From an uncultured Lachnospiraceae bacterium (GTDB lineage Bacteria; Bacillota; Clostridia; Lachnospirales; Lachnospiraceae): a stretch of 64,000 nucleotides of DNA. This document shows positions 23,102 through 32,552 of the stretch, one piece after another. The notes under the pieces were generated by a model. It was not told where the DNA came from. It did no database searches and saw nothing but the letters and a program-made list of their open reading frames with translations. The DNA lies in NCBI GenBank assembly GCA_900551115.1, contig URUY01000020.1:4042-68041 (forward strand), given 5' to 3'. Numbering within the stretch: position 1 is the first letter of the stretch; each line of letters begins with the position of its first letter. The position numbers and the translations under genes are program-made.

Positions 23102-25669
23102 TCAGGCATTTCTTCCGCAGCACTGCTTATACTTCTTACCGCTGCCGCAGGGACAGGGGTCATTGGGATATACCTTGGTATTTTCACGCTTTTTAGGTGC
23201 CCTCGGACCGCTGTCATCCTTGTTGGTACCGGTCACCTTGGCAACCTGCTCACGCTCAACCTTCTGCTCAATCTTAACGCGTAAAAGCAGTCTTACCGTA
23301 TCCTTTCTAATATTTTCCGTCATTTCATCAAACATTTCATAACCGTTTAACTTGTACTCTACAAGCGGGTCCCTCTGACCGTAAGCCTGCAGACCGATAC
23401 CCTGACGGAGCTGGTCCATATCGTCAATATGGTCCATCCACTTTCTGTCAATGACCTTAAGAAGAATCACTCGCTCCAGCTCTCTCATCATTTCAGGTTC
23501 AGGAAACTCTGTTTCCTTTGCCTCATAAAGCTTAACGGCCTCTTCTTTAAGCTGCTGCTTTAAGCTGTTCTTTTTTGTTGCGCTTATTCTTTCTTTTGTC
23601 AGAGGTTCCAGCGGAATAATGGGAAGCAGGAGTGTATTTAATTCGTTCAAATCCCATTCCTCCGGATCTGAATCCTCGCCGATAACCATATCTACAAAAT
23701 GTTCCGTAAGATCGGTTATCATCTTGTAGATAACATCCCGCATGCTTTCGCCGTCCAAAACACGGCGTCTTTCACCGTATATGATTTCCCTCTGTTCGCT
23801 CATGACCCGGTCATATTCCAACAGATTCTTACGGATACCGTAGTTATTGTTTTCTATCTTCTTCTGTGCCGATTCTATGGCATTGCTGAGCATTTTATGC
23901 TCGATTTCCTGTCCTTCGGGAATACCCATTGCAGTAAACATACGAATCAGACGCTCGGAACCGAACAGTCTCATCAAATCATCTTCCAATGAAATGTAAA
24001 ACTTGGATTCACCGGGGTCTCCCTGACGGCCTGCACGTCCGCGCAGCTGATTGTCAATACGTCTGGATTCATGGCGTTCCGTACCGATAATCTTAAGTCC
24101 GCCTGCTTCTCTTGCGCCATCGTCCAGTTTAATATCCGTACCACGGCCTGCCATATTGGTAGCAATGGTCACCGCTCCGTGCATGCCGGCATCCGCAACG
24201 ATTTCTGCCTCAAGCTCATGGAACTTGGCGTTCAGTACCTTATGCGCAATCCCTCTTCTCTTTAACATGCCGCTTAGTTCTTCAGATGCTTCAATGGTAA
24301 TCGTACCTACCAAAACAGGCTGTCCTTTGGCATGTGCCTCTTCCACGGCTGCCGCAATAGCATGTAGCTTTTCTTTTCTGGTCTTATAAACAGCATCCTG
24401 ATGGTCCATTCTGGCAACCGGTCTGTTGGTGGGAATCTCGATAACGTCCATACCGTAGATATCACGGAACTCTCTCTCCTCAGTAAGCGCCGTACCGGTC
24501 ATACCTGACTTTTTCTCAAACAGGTTGAAGAAATTTTGGAAAGTAATGCTTGCCAGCGTTTTACTCTCCCGCTTAACCTGTACATGCTCCTTGGCCTCGA
24601 TAGCCTGATGCAGACCGTCAGAATAACGCCGTCCCGGCATGATACGTCCTGTGAATTCATCTACGATAAGTACCTGGTCATCCTTTACCACGTAGTCCTT
24701 ATCCCTAAACATCAGGTTATGGGCACGCAGCGCTAAAATAATATTGTGCTGTATCTCCAGATTTTCAGGATCCGCATAGTTTGCAATCTGGAAAAAACGT
24801 TCTACCTTTTCCACACCGGCTTCCGTCAGATTGACTACCTTATCCTTCTCGTTGACAATAAAATCTCCCGTTTCTTCCTGTACCACACCCATGATCGCAT
24901 CCATTTTGGACAGCTCCGCCATATCCTCACCGCGCTTTAACTGACGTGCTAAAATATCGCACATCTCATAAAGCTTCGTTGATTTGCCGCTCTGTCCCGA
25001 AATGATAAGAGGGGTCCTTGCTTCATCAATCAGCACGGAGTCCACCTCATCGATAATGGCATAGTGCAGCCCTCTTAACACAAGCTGCTTTTTATACACT
25101 ACCATGTTATCTCTTAAGTAATCAAAGCCCAGTTCGTTGTTGGTGACATAAGTAATATCACAGTTATATGCTTCCCGGCGCTCATCCGGCGTCATGCTGT
25201 TTAATACCACGCCTACCTTAAGTCCGAGAAATTCATGTACCTGTCCCATCCATTCCGCATCACGGTGCGCCAGATAGTCGTTGACCGTAACAATATGCAC
25301 GCCGCAGCCTTCCAAGGCATTTAAGTATGCCGGCAGCGTAGATACCAGTGTCTTACCTTCACCGGTACGCATCTCTGCAATACGTCCCTGATGCAGGATG
25401 ATACCGCCGATAAGCTGTACCCTGTAATGCTCCATATTCAGTACACGCCTTGCAGCTTCACGTACAACAGCATAAGCCTCCGGCAGCAAATCATCCAAAG
25501 TTTCTCCGTCCTTCAAACGTTTTTTGAATTCCTCTGTCTTGGCTTTTAACTGTTCGCCGCTTAAATCCTGCATGGCAGGGCGCAGGGCTTCGATTTTGTC
25601 TACTAACGGCTCTATCCGTTTCAGTTCCCTTGCGCTGTGCGTTCCAAATATTTTACTAACTAAACTCAT
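23102..25669 (-). CDS. secA: Preprotein translocase ATPase SecA
   Basis: Motor of the Sec secretion channel, 855 residues. Walker A is GEGKT at 103-107 (EMRTGEGKTL), DEAD-like motif IIDEVDS, helicase motif TNMAGRGTD and RGRAGRQGDPG, and the C-terminal SEC-C zinc motif PCPCGSGKKYKQCC. Start placed at ATG 25669 (MSLVSKIFG) to match the family; the in-frame extension to 25735 overlaps a GC palindrome and has no binding site. GGAG lies 11 bases upstream. Co-transcribed with prfB. Confidence 0.96.
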   Translation of the reverse strand: MSLVSKIFGTHSARELKRIEPLVDKIEALRPAMQDLSGEQLKAKTEEFKKRLKDGETLDDLLPEAYAVVREAARRVLNMEHYRVQLIGGIILHQGRIAEMRTGEGKTLVSTLPAYLNALEGCGVHIVTVNDYLAHRDAEWMGQVHEFLGLKVGVVLNSMTPDERREAYNCDITYVTNNELGFDYLRDNMVVYKKQLVLRGLHYAIIDEVDSVLIDEARTPLIISGQSGKSTKLYEMCDILARQLKRGEDMAELSKMDAIMGVVQEETGDFIVNEKDKVVNLTEAGVEKVERFFQIANYADPENLEIQHNIILALRAHNLMFRDKDYVVKDDQVLIVDEFTGRIMPGRRYSDGLHQAIEAKEHVQVKRESKTLASITFQNFFNLFEKKSGMTGTALTEEREFRDIYGMDVIEIPTNRPVARMDHQDAVYKTRKEKLHAIAAAVEEAHAKGQPVLVGTITIEASEELSGMLKRRGIAHKVLNAKFHELEAEIVADAGMHGAVTIATNMAGRGTDIKLDDGAREAGGLKIIGTERHESRRIDNQLRGRAGRQGDPGESKFYISLEDDLMRLFGSERLIRMFTAMGIPEGQEIEHKMLSNAIESAQKKIENNNYGIRKNLLEYDRVMSEQREIIYGERRRVLDGESMRDVIYKMITDLTEHFVDMVIGEDSDPEEWDLNELNTLLLPIIPLEPLTKERISATKKNSLKQQLKEEAVKLYEAKETEFPEPEMMRELERVILLKVIDRKWMDHIDDMDQLRQGIGLQAYGQRDPLVEYKLNGYEMFDEMTENIRKDTVRLLLRVKIEQKVEREQVAKVTGTNKDDSGPRAPKKRENTKVYPNDPCPCGSGKKYKQCCGRNA

Positions 25670-25740
25670 ATTTTCAAATGCTCCAATCTGCGCGCCTTGG
25701 CGCGCGTACATATATCTGTAAATCCAAATACACAAAGTTA

Positions 25741-25769
25741 ATTGTATCAGATTTAAACAGTATATTCAA
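25741..25769 (-). promoter_or_regulatory. Promoter of secA-prfB
   Basis: TTGAAT, 17-base spacer, TACAAT with TG one base upstream, on the minus strand about 70 bases before the secA ATG. A GC palindrome (GCGCGCC-TT-GGCGCGC) lies in the leader at 25690-25705. Confidence 0.6.
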
Positions 25770-25822
25770 CCAAAAGCCACTCCAATCCGTTAAACTTTTA
25801 TGAACAAAATATGAATTTCACA

Positions 25823-25866
25823 TTACTTTAATGTAAATCTATCCTTACTTTGATGCAAATCCATCC
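25823..25866. repeat. Two 22-base direct repeats upstream of the pectinesterase gene
   Basis: TTACTTTAATGTAAATCTATCC and TTACTTTGATGCAAATCCATCC lie head to tail, with a third TTAC start after them, ending 16 bases before the -35 box of the pectinesterase promoter. The period of 22 bases is about two helical turns, as for a regulator that binds twice on one face (for example an AraC-type activator). Confidence 0.6.
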
Positions 25867-25882
25867 TTACCCTGCTGCCGGT

Positions 25883-25911
25883 TTGACATTGTCCCGAAAA
25901 AAAATTATAAT
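25883..25911 (+). promoter_or_regulatory. Consensus promoter of the pectinesterase gene
   Basis: Perfect TTGACA and TATAAT with a 17-base spacer, about 60 bases before the ATG. Confidence 0.8.
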
Positions 25912-25972
25912 TGCAATAACCTTTTTTCATTCACTTTTGCTATAAATTTCACTGAAATGAAAGGATTTAAAA

Positions 25973-27034
25973 ATGAATATGACACCTGTTATCCCCCCTA
26001 TACACCTGTATATCAACTATTCGGACAAAGAAGAGAGCTTTCCCACCATCGGGCAGGCATTGGCTTCTCTGCCTGCCGTTTCTTCTGCCCCGCAAGCCTT
26101 CCCCGCCGTGTCAGAAGATTATATTGCACCTGTTATTTTTCATATTGCACCCGGCATTTATAAGGAGCGGCTGGTGATAGAACGTCCCTATGTGACCTTT
26201 TTAGGGCAGGATGCCGAAACAACCGTTATCACATGGAATCTTGGCGCCTGTGAAATCATGCCGGACGGAGAAAAACGAGGTACCTTCCGTACCGCCTCCG
26301 TTCGCATCAATACCCATGATTTTACCGCCAAGAATATTTCCTTTGTCAACAGTGCCGGATACGGGCACACGGTAGGACAGGCACTTGCGCTCTACGCTGA
26401 CGGTGACCGGCTTCTTTTTGAGGACTGCCGTATGATTTCCAGTCAGGATACGCTGTTTACCGCTCCTCTTCCGCCTACGGCGGCAAAGCCCGGCGGTTTT
26501 ACCGGCCCCGGCGAAACAAAGCCCCGCATCATGGGCAGACATTTATACCGGCGCTGCTTTTTACAGGGCGATGTGGATTTCATATTCGGAAGCGCTGTCT
26601 CCTATTTTGAAGACTGTACCATATACTCCAAAAAACCCGGTGACCGAAAGCCGCCGGAAAGCCCTGATGATGAAGTCATTTACGGCTATGTAACAGCGGC
26701 TTCCACGCCTGAGGGTACGCCTTACGGATATGTATTCAGTCATTGCAGGCTTGTAAGCGACTGCCCGCCCCATTCTATCTACCTGGGCCGCCCCTGGCGG
26801 GAATGGGCAAAGACCGTATATCTTAACTGTGAAATGGGCGCCCACATTCACCCGCTTGGCTGGAACGACTGGAACAAACCCCATGGTCATTTTTACTATG
26901 GAGAATACCGTTCCACAGGAGAAGGAGCCTGTCCTGAAAAACGAGCTGCCTTTTCCCACCAGCTTACCGACAAAGAAGCGGCACTTTATACCGTCAAGGA
27001 TGTACTTTCCGGGCCTGATAACTGGAATCCGTAG
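25973..27034 (+). CDS. Pectin methylesterase (CE8)
   Basis: Removes methyl esters from galacturonan. 353 residues of right-handed beta-helix. Catalytic features: QDT with D159 (SSQDTLFT), D202 in GDVDFIFGSA, and R273/W275 in LGRPW, all in family order. No signal peptide, unlike secreted plant-pathogen enzymes, so it should act on imported oligogalacturonides in the cytoplasm. AAAGGA precedes ATG 25973; a second ATG is two codons on. Transcribed alone, convergent with the GH13 gene, upstream of the galacturonate gene cluster. Confidence 0.92.
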   Translation: MNMTPVIPPIHLYINYSDKEESFPTIGQALASLPAVSSAPQAFPAVSEDYIAPVIFHIAPGIYKERLVIERPYVTFLGQDAETTVITWNLGACEIMPDGEKRGTFRTASVRINTHDFTAKNISFVNSAGYGHTVGQALALYADGDRLLFEDCRMISSQDTLFTAPLPPTAAKPGGFTGPGETKPRIMGRHLYRRCFLQGDVDFIFGSAVSYFEDCTIYSKKPGDRKPPESPDDEVIYGYVTAASTPEGTPYGYVFSHCRLVSDCPPHSIYLGRPWREWAKTVYLNCEMGAHIHPLGWNDWNKPHGHFYYGEYRSTGEGACPEKRAAFSHQLTDKEAALYTVKDVLSGPDNWNP

Positions 27035-27094
27035 CATCCTTGCCTGCCTACGCAACCATAAGAGAAAAAAGAATTTGAATCCCAATAAATTTTA

Positions 27095-27132
27095 AGGACA
27101 GGTGTTGACCATTTCAGTCACACGCCTGTCCT
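27095..27132. terminator. Inverted repeat between pectinesterase and GH13 genes
   Basis: AGGACAGG..TGTTGAC pairs with GTCACACGCCTGTCCT in an almost perfect stem with a 7-base loop. It lies between two convergent genes and probably terminates both, although the T-runs are weak. Confidence 0.55.
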
Positions 27133-27197
27133 AATTATATGACACTATTTATGACACAAGTGCTTTTATAAGTGTCAGCCTATGAAAACCTGCATTT

Positions 27198-28742
27198 TTA
27201 CTGGATTTTTATGACCGCAAAGCTCTGCGGTCCCAATACCGCCGTCTCTTTTTCCAAAGAAGCCTCTCCAATGCTGAAAATTGCTTCCCCGATGGCATTT
27301 ATTCCGGGAAGTGCTGCTTTTACTTCATTTTGGGAGGGATTTACCATAACTGCAAGACTGCCTCTGCGGTAAATTAACGGATATGCATCCTCTTTCACGT
27401 AAAGCACTTCAAAGCTGCCGTCTGCCTGTAAGTCCGCATACTGATGTCTCAGTGCGATAATTTCTTTTACCGTATGATACAAAGAATCCTCTCGTTTTTC
27501 TTCGCTTTCCACACTCACGGTTTCACCGGGCTTTCCGGTGGGCAGGTAGGGCGTATCTCCGTCAGAGAAACCACAGTTTTTTTCTGCATTCCACTGCATA
27601 GGCGTACGTGTGCCGGTACGGGAGAAGCCGCCTTCCTTGCTTACCAGGCCTTCTGTAAAGGGCATGCCGATTTCATCACCATAATAGAGGAACGGTACGC
27701 CCGGCATTGTGAATATAGTGGAAAATGCCAGTTTTAATTCTCTCTCATCCAACCATCTTGCCATACGGGGTGTATCATGGTTACAGGTGATAAAGCTGAT
27801 ATAACCATCATTTTTTGTAGCCTGCAAATCCTCCAGATATTCTTTTACAAAGGAAGCTGCATTGCCTTTTCCGTTTTTGGAGAAAAAGCTCTTGTTTTCA
27901 CCGTCTTCTGTCACTTCTCTAAACAGGGCATGGTAGCCGTGTCCGTTATGATCAAGGTAAAAATCCATATCAAAACCACATTTTAGGGCACGCTTCGGAC
28001 AGCTCCATTCGGAAACAAGCGCTGCCTGGGGATATTCCCTGTGGATTTCTTCCGTAATATTCTTCCACAATGCCATGGTCGCTACCTTTTCGTCATCATT
28101 CTTAACCAAAGAGTCTGCCATATCCACGCGAAAGCCGTCACAGCCAAGCTGCAGCCAGAATTTCATAATATCCTTCAGGGCTTCTCTTGTTGCAATACAG
28201 TCAGGATGGTCCACCGGAAGCTGCCATTTATGGGTAATCTCATGGAAACCGTAATTCAGGGCCGGCTGAGAACTGAAAAAGTTCACCATATAGTTGCCGT
28301 CATGATCTGTTGTGCCGCATACAAAACGGTATCCTTCCGGTGCATCCCATACATTCTGTGTCCAGATGTACCTGTTGGTATATTCATTGTGTTCCGGCTT
28401 GCAGCTTTCCTTAAACCATGCATGCTCATCAGAGGTATGTCCCGGTACCAAATCCAGAATAATATGCATGCCCTTTTCATGGGCTGTTTCAAACAGTCTC
28501 TTCAAATCCTCGTTTGTGCCGTATCTGGACGCACATTTTTTGTAATCCCGCACATCATAACCGGCATCCATAAACGGGCTGTCATAGCAGGGATTCATCC
28601 AGATGGCATTGCAGCCTAAGCTCTTCACATAATCAAGCTTGTCAATAATCCCCTGCACATCCCCGATGCCATCGCCGTTTGTATCCTTATAGGTCTGGGG
28701 ATAAATCTCATAAAATACACTGTCTTTTAACCATTCTCTCAT
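27198..28742 (-). CDS. GH13 alpha-glucosidase (oligo-1,6-glucosidase-like)
   Basis: Cytoplasmic alpha-glucoside hydrolase of 514 residues. TIM-barrel motifs: DLVPGHTSDEH (conserved region I), nucleophile D207 in GFRVDMAD, acid/base E245 in VSEWS, and D323 in CNHDTPR. The opening KDSVFYEIYPQTYKDTNGDG with a Ca-site-like DTNGDGIGD loop is typical of oligo-1,6-glucosidase, dextran glucosidase and alpha-glucosidase. Exact linkage preference cannot be read. It follows another GH13 gene on the same strand, 159 bases away. Confidence 0.87.
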   Translation of the reverse strand: MREWLKDSVFYEIYPQTYKDTNGDGIGDVQGIIDKLDYVKSLGCNAIWMNPCYDSPFMDAGYDVRDYKKCASRYGTNEDLKRLFETAHEKGMHIILDLVPGHTSDEHAWFKESCKPEHNEYTNRYIWTQNVWDAPEGYRFVCGTTDHDGNYMVNFFSSQPALNYGFHEITHKWQLPVDHPDCIATREALKDIMKFWLQLGCDGFRVDMADSLVKNDDEKVATMALWKNITEEIHREYPQAALVSEWSCPKRALKCGFDMDFYLDHNGHGYHALFREVTEDGENKSFFSKNGKGNAASFVKEYLEDLQATKNDGYISFITCNHDTPRMARWLDERELKLAFSTIFTMPGVPFLYYGDEIGMPFTEGLVSKEGGFSRTGTRTPMQWNAEKNCGFSDGDTPYLPTGKPGETVSVESEEKREDSLYHTVKEIIALRHQYADLQADGSFEVLYVKEDAYPLIYRRGSLAVMVNPSQNEVKAALPGINAIGEAIFSIGEASLEKETAVLGPQSFAVIKIQ

Positions 28743-28819
28743 TTTCTTATCTCCTTTTTATTTTTTATCATCCAGGCGCCGAAACGCTCTTTCGCACACA
28801 AAAGCATTTCACGGTCACC

Positions 28820-28914
28820 AAAAAGCTCCTCTTTACCTTCCGGCAAAAGCCCTGCTTACCTTCTGACAAAAGCTATGCTTACCTTTCGGAAAAAGCCTTG
28901 CTTACCTTTCCACA
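28820..28914. repeat. Four imperfect 24-base repeats
   Basis: Units of the form CAAAAGCYNTGCTTACCTTTCGGA occur about every 24 bases from 28820. The last unit runs into the stop codon of the second GH13 gene (28902). Mostly non-coding; probably from slippage. Not CRISPR, as there are no spacers. Confidence 0.7.
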
Positions 28915-30617
28915 AAAACTGCCACCTGACAGGGCTGCAAAATACCGTCAAAAACGCTTTCTCCCAATATGTCCGGCTGTCCCTTATATTCCGCAAGCTC
29001 CGTTTTGGTTTTGGCATTGTGCAGTACAACCGTTACACTCTCCTGACCCGGCAGCTCCATTCTCCATATGAGCAGTCCGCTTTCGTCCTCTGTCTTTATC
29101 CACTGCCTCGTCCCCTTTGCAATGGACGGATATTTTTTACGCAGTACAGCCAGCTTTTGATACCACCCATACAAAGCCGCATCCCGCCGTTTTTCTTCCC
29201 ACAGCATGCCCCTGCGGCAGTCCGGGTCCTTCCCGCCTGTCATGCCTGCTTCATCTCCATAATAAATCATGGGCATACCGGGTGATAAAAGCTGTATGGC
29301 ACTTGCCAGGCAGAGCGCTTCCTTCCGTTCTCCTGCCTCATATAAAAAACGGGGCGTATCATGACTGCCTATCAGATTCCACAAAACCGGAAAAACCTTT
29401 GTATGCAGCCTGCCGCGCAGCATGTCAAGCTCTTCTGCAAAGGCTGTGGGACCTATCTGTCTTTTTGCCGCAAAATGAAGCACTGCCTGATAAAAACGGT
29501 AATTCATTACACTGTCCCATTCGTCACCCCGCAAAAATTCAGCCGCATAATGCCAGATTTCTCCTACAATGAGCGCCCGGGGATTTATTTCCCGCAGTCT
29601 TACCCTGAACTTTTTCCAGAAGGCATGGCCGATTTCATCTCCCACATCCAGCCGCCAGCCGTCAATCCCGCATTCTTTTGTCCAGTGTGCTATTACCTTA
29701 AAAATATACTCCTGTACTTCTTCGTTCCTGCAATTTAGCTTGGGCATTCCGCCATGATACCCAAAGGTCCTGTAGGTCGGTGTGCCCGTCTCCTTTATGG
29801 GGAACTGCTCTGGGTAGTACCAGTCCCTGTAATGGGAGGCTTCCTGATTTTTCAGCAAATCAGCAAAGGCAAAAAAGCGGGTGGAGGTATGGTTAAACAC
29901 ACCGTCTAAAATGACATACATACCATGGGCATGAGCTGCTTTTACCAAATTGCGCAAATCTTCACCGGTGCCAAAATCAGGATCGATTTCCATGTAATCT
30001 ATAGTATCGTACTTATGACTGGTTCCTGCTTTAAATATAGGCGTCAGATACAGCACCTCTGCTCCCAATTCGGACAGATAAGGTATCTTTTTTGTAATAC
30101 CGGCAAGGTTGCCGCCAAACCGGTCCCTAAAATGAAGCTTTTCCTTATACCAGTCTGCCGTAAGCTCCTTATCGGAAGCAAAACGGTCCACAAAAATCTG
30201 ATAAACAATCTTGCCTGCCGCCCAATCCGGTATCGCAAAAAGCTCTTCTTCCCGCACATTCTGAGGGCAGTCAAACATGGCATAAATATCCTCCGGCTTT
30301 TCCTTATAAAAATTGTAATTACCGTAATATAAGGTTTCCCCGTTTGTATCTGTAAATGCAAAATAATAACGCATGCACAGCATATGAATGGTTACTCTTG
30401 CTTCATAATAATCCCGTATTCCGTCACAGGCAACCTTTTCCATCACAGCCTGCCCTCTGGTATCCTTCTTCTGCACCGGAATGTATTTATCCTGAAAAAA
30501 GAGCGTAACCGTATCCATATCCCCGGCCTTTGTATATATCCGTACAACAAATTCATCCTTTTCTTCAGCAAAACAAAATTCCCTGTCTGCATTATGTATA
30601 ATTCCTGCCTTCTCCAT
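28902..30617 (-). CDS. GH13 neopullulanase/cyclomaltodextrinase-type alpha-glucanase
   Basis: Cytoplasmic alpha-glucan hydrolase, 571 residues from ATG 30617. N-terminal beta-sandwich (first ~120 residues), then the barrel. Numbered from the longer start at 30659 the catalytic residues are D338 (GWRLDVGDE), E367 (VGEIWH) and D434 (GSHDTPR); subtract 14 for this start. I prefer 30617 (MEKAGIIHNADREF) because AAAGG lies 8 bases upstream and it matches the usual family start; ATG 30659 remains possible. No signal peptide. With the GH13 gene that follows it would break imported maltodextrins down to glucose. Confidence 0.87.
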   Translation of the reverse strand: MEKAGIIHNADREFCFAEEKDEFVVRIYTKAGDMDTVTLFFQDKYIPVQKKDTRGQAVMEKVACDGIRDYYEARVTIHMLCMRYYFAFTDTNGETLYYGNYNFYKEKPEDIYAMFDCPQNVREEELFAIPDWAAGKIVYQIFVDRFASDKELTADWYKEKLHFRDRFGGNLAGITKKIPYLSELGAEVLYLTPIFKAGTSHKYDTIDYMEIDPDFGTGEDLRNLVKAAHAHGMYVILDGVFNHTSTRFFAFADLLKNQEASHYRDWYYPEQFPIKETGTPTYRTFGYHGGMPKLNCRNEEVQEYIFKVIAHWTKECGIDGWRLDVGDEIGHAFWKKFRVRLREINPRALIVGEIWHYAAEFLRGDEWDSVMNYRFYQAVLHFAAKRQIGPTAFAEELDMLRGRLHTKVFPVLWNLIGSHDTPRFLYEAGERKEALCLASAIQLLSPGMPMIYYGDEAGMTGGKDPDCRRGMLWEEKRRDAALYGWYQKLAVLRKKYPSIAKGTRQWIKTEDESGLLIWRMELPGQESVTVVLHNAKTKTELAEYKGQPDILGESVFDGILQPCQVAVFVER

Positions 30618-30715
30618 ACCGCCCGCCTTTCCGAAACCGTTTTCTTTTAATATCATCATATCTCACTTTTATAGGCTTGTCTTGCACTATTTCTCATAAA
30701 AAATAACACAATTTC

Positions 30716-30744
30716 TACCTGTGAGTGTTTTTTTGTGTTATAAT
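30716..30744 (+). promoter_or_regulatory. Probable promoter of the first AraC-type gene
   Basis: Perfect TATAAT (30739-30744) with TG one base upstream; the -35 region is poor, as often seen for activated or extended -10 promoters. About 120 bases before the ATG. Confidence 0.35.
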
Positions 30745-30869
30745 ACGGCTATAATCTGTTGGCAGCAGCTAAATGTGAAACTTTTAAGGAACGAGCGCGC
30801 GATTTTCATGGAATATAATTGCACGGACAAATTTCACACTTTTCTGCTACACAAAAAAGGAGTTCCCAC

Positions 30870-31721
30870 ATGAACGAAGCTTTAAAAGAATCCGTATCCC
30901 ACGGCACAAAAGAATTTCCCTTTGCTTATTATGTGATGGAAAATATCCGTCCCGGCTTTAACGTGCCCCTGCACTGGCACGATGAAATTGAAATCCTCTA
31001 TATTGAAAGCGGCTGTCTTACTCTTTCCATCAATCAGATAGCCTACACCGGTAAACCGGGAGATATCTTTTTGGTAAATCCCAGGGAAATCCATGGTATG
31101 CTGACCGATGACTGCACGGTCCGGTATCACGCCCTGCTGTTCCCCTTATCTTTTCTTATCTTTCAGTCACGCAATACAGGCAGCAACGATTTTTATCTGC
31201 CTCTTTTGGAAGGACGGCTTTTGCTCTGTAACCACATTGATAAAGAAACCATTCATAAAGAAACAGCACAGACAATCCGCCGGGTGCTTTCCCTGCAAAA
31301 GACAAAGCCTTCCGGCTATCAGCTTGGGATTCAGATCTGCTGCGCACAGCTTCTCTATCTTTTATATGCGGAGGGCTGCTGCAACAGATTGTCTCCTGCA
31401 GACGGCGAGCTTGATATGAAAAGAGAAATCTTAACTTATCTGCAAAATAATTATGCGGGAAAAATATCTCTCCGCGAACTGGCTGACGCCTTTCACATGT
31501 CAGAAAAATATTTTTCCCGCTATTTTAAAAAAAATTTCCAAACGTCTCTTACTGATTATCTAAACAGCCTCCGTCTGGAAAATGCTGCCAGACTGCTTTC
31601 CGAAACCGACCTTTCGATTACGGAAATTGCACTGCAGTCCGGCTTTAACAATGTCAGTTATTTTATTCGTACCTTTAAAAATGCCTTTGGCTGTCCTCCC
31701 CTGCGCTACCGCCGGGGATAG
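30870..31721 (+). CDS. AraC-family transcriptional regulator with N-terminal cupin
   Basis: 283 residues. N-terminal cupin-like sensor (HWHDEIEILYIESGCLTLSI) and C-terminal double helix-turn-helix (LRELADAFHMSEKYFSRYFK, then ITEIALQSGFNNVSYFIRTF). ATG 30870 follows AAAGGAG; a TTG 51 bases upstream has no site. It is divergent from the two GH13 genes and its end overlaps the TIM-barrel isomerase gene by 47 bases on the opposite strand. Likely controls neighbouring carbohydrate genes. Confidence 0.9.
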   Translation: MNEALKESVSHGTKEFPFAYYVMENIRPGFNVPLHWHDEIEILYIESGCLTLSINQIAYTGKPGDIFLVNPREIHGMLTDDCTVRYHALLFPLSFLIFQSRNTGSNDFYLPLLEGRLLLCNHIDKETIHKETAQTIRRVLSLQKTKPSGYQLGIQICCAQLLYLLYAEGCCNRLSPADGELDMKREILTYLQNNYAGKISLRELADAFHMSEKYFSRYFKKNFQTSLTDYLNSLRLENAARLLSETDLSITEIALQSGFNNVSYFIRTFKNAFGCPPLRYRRG

Positions 31722-32550
31722 CCGCAAACAGCTTTAAAATGTGGTTTTTACAGGAAATATTATCCTCCGGCGTGGTATTTTCCAGCGTCACATGCATGAA
31801 CGGCTTCTTTTCTTTGATAAACTTCATAAGCGCCGTATAATCCATCTGACCAAGCCCCGCTCCTACGGAAACCAATTTATCCTTTTCTACCCTGTAATCC
31901 TTAATATGCACCATGGCAATATCTTCATCCAGTATTTCTATAGCCTCTTCCACGATTTCCCTCTGCTGCCCGTAATTGCTGATATCCAGCAGATTTACCG
32001 GGTCTAAAATCACCTGTAAATTGGGAGAAGCAATTTCTGTAAGCACCTGTCTTGCACGCGCCGGATTATATACAATATGCTTCCATACCGGCTCAATCGC
32101 CATAATAACACCCATCTGCTCTGCATACCTCACCACCGGACGCAGATTCTTAATAAAGATTGCAAGTGCTTCCTCGCTGTGGCATTCCGGTACCGGCGTA
32201 TAGGTCTCATTGGGTGCGCCCGTCTCCGTCCCCACCACACCGCAGCCTAAAAGGGATGCAAACCGGATATGCGCCATGTATCTGTTCTGTATCTTTTTTA
32301 ATTTTTCCGGATTGGGATTGGCAAGGTTTAAATAACAGCCCAATACGGCAATATTCACATCATTTTGGGCAAATACCTTTTTTATGTACATGGCAAGCCC
32401 CGGCGTCAGCGCGCCGTCATCGGTGGGAAATTCATTTATCACCTTAGAGAGTGCCAGATGACCGCAGGCAAAGCCCAAATCATGCACATCCTTAATTCGC
32501 TCCTCAAAAGGAAGTTTCTTTGTATCATGTAATCTGATTCCAAGCTGCAT
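31675..32550 (-). CDS. Sugar phosphate isomerase/epimerase-like TIM-barrel protein
   Basis: 291 residues of the AP endonuclease-2 superfamily (xylose isomerase-like barrel). Seen: GTETGAPN, MAIEPVWKHI, ILDPVNLL and MVHIKDYRV, which supply the usual Glu, Asp and His metal ligands. Last gene of the uxaB-uxaA-(unknown)-GH28 operon, starting 2 bases after GH28. Substrate unknown; isomerisation or epimerisation of a pectin-derived sugar acid is an inference. Its 3' end overlaps the AraC gene on the other strand. Confidence 0.8.
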   Translation of the reverse strand: MQLGIRLHDTKKLPFEERIKDVHDLGFACGHLALSKVINEFPTDDGALTPGLAMYIKKVFAQNDVNIAVLGCYLNLANPNPEKLKKIQNRYMAHIRFASLLGCGVVGTETGAPNETYTPVPECHSEEALAIFIKNLRPVVRYAEQMGVIMAIEPVWKHIVYNPARARQVLTEIASPNLQVILDPVNLLDISNYGQQREIVEEAIEILDEDIAMVHIKDYRVEKDKLVSVGAGLGQMDYTALMKFIKEKKPFMHVTLENTTPEDNISCKNHILKLFAAIPGGSAGEDSQRHF

Positions 32551-32552
32551 AC

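Noticed and set aside
25690..25705. GCGCGCC-TT-GGCGCGC as a regulatory hairpin in the secA leader
   Set aside because: Two-base loop and no U-run or known family; noted only as a feature of the leader.
25670..25735. Extended N-terminus of SecA
   Set aside because: Family SecA starts at MSLVSKIFG; the upstream part covers a GC palindrome and lacks a ribosome binding site.
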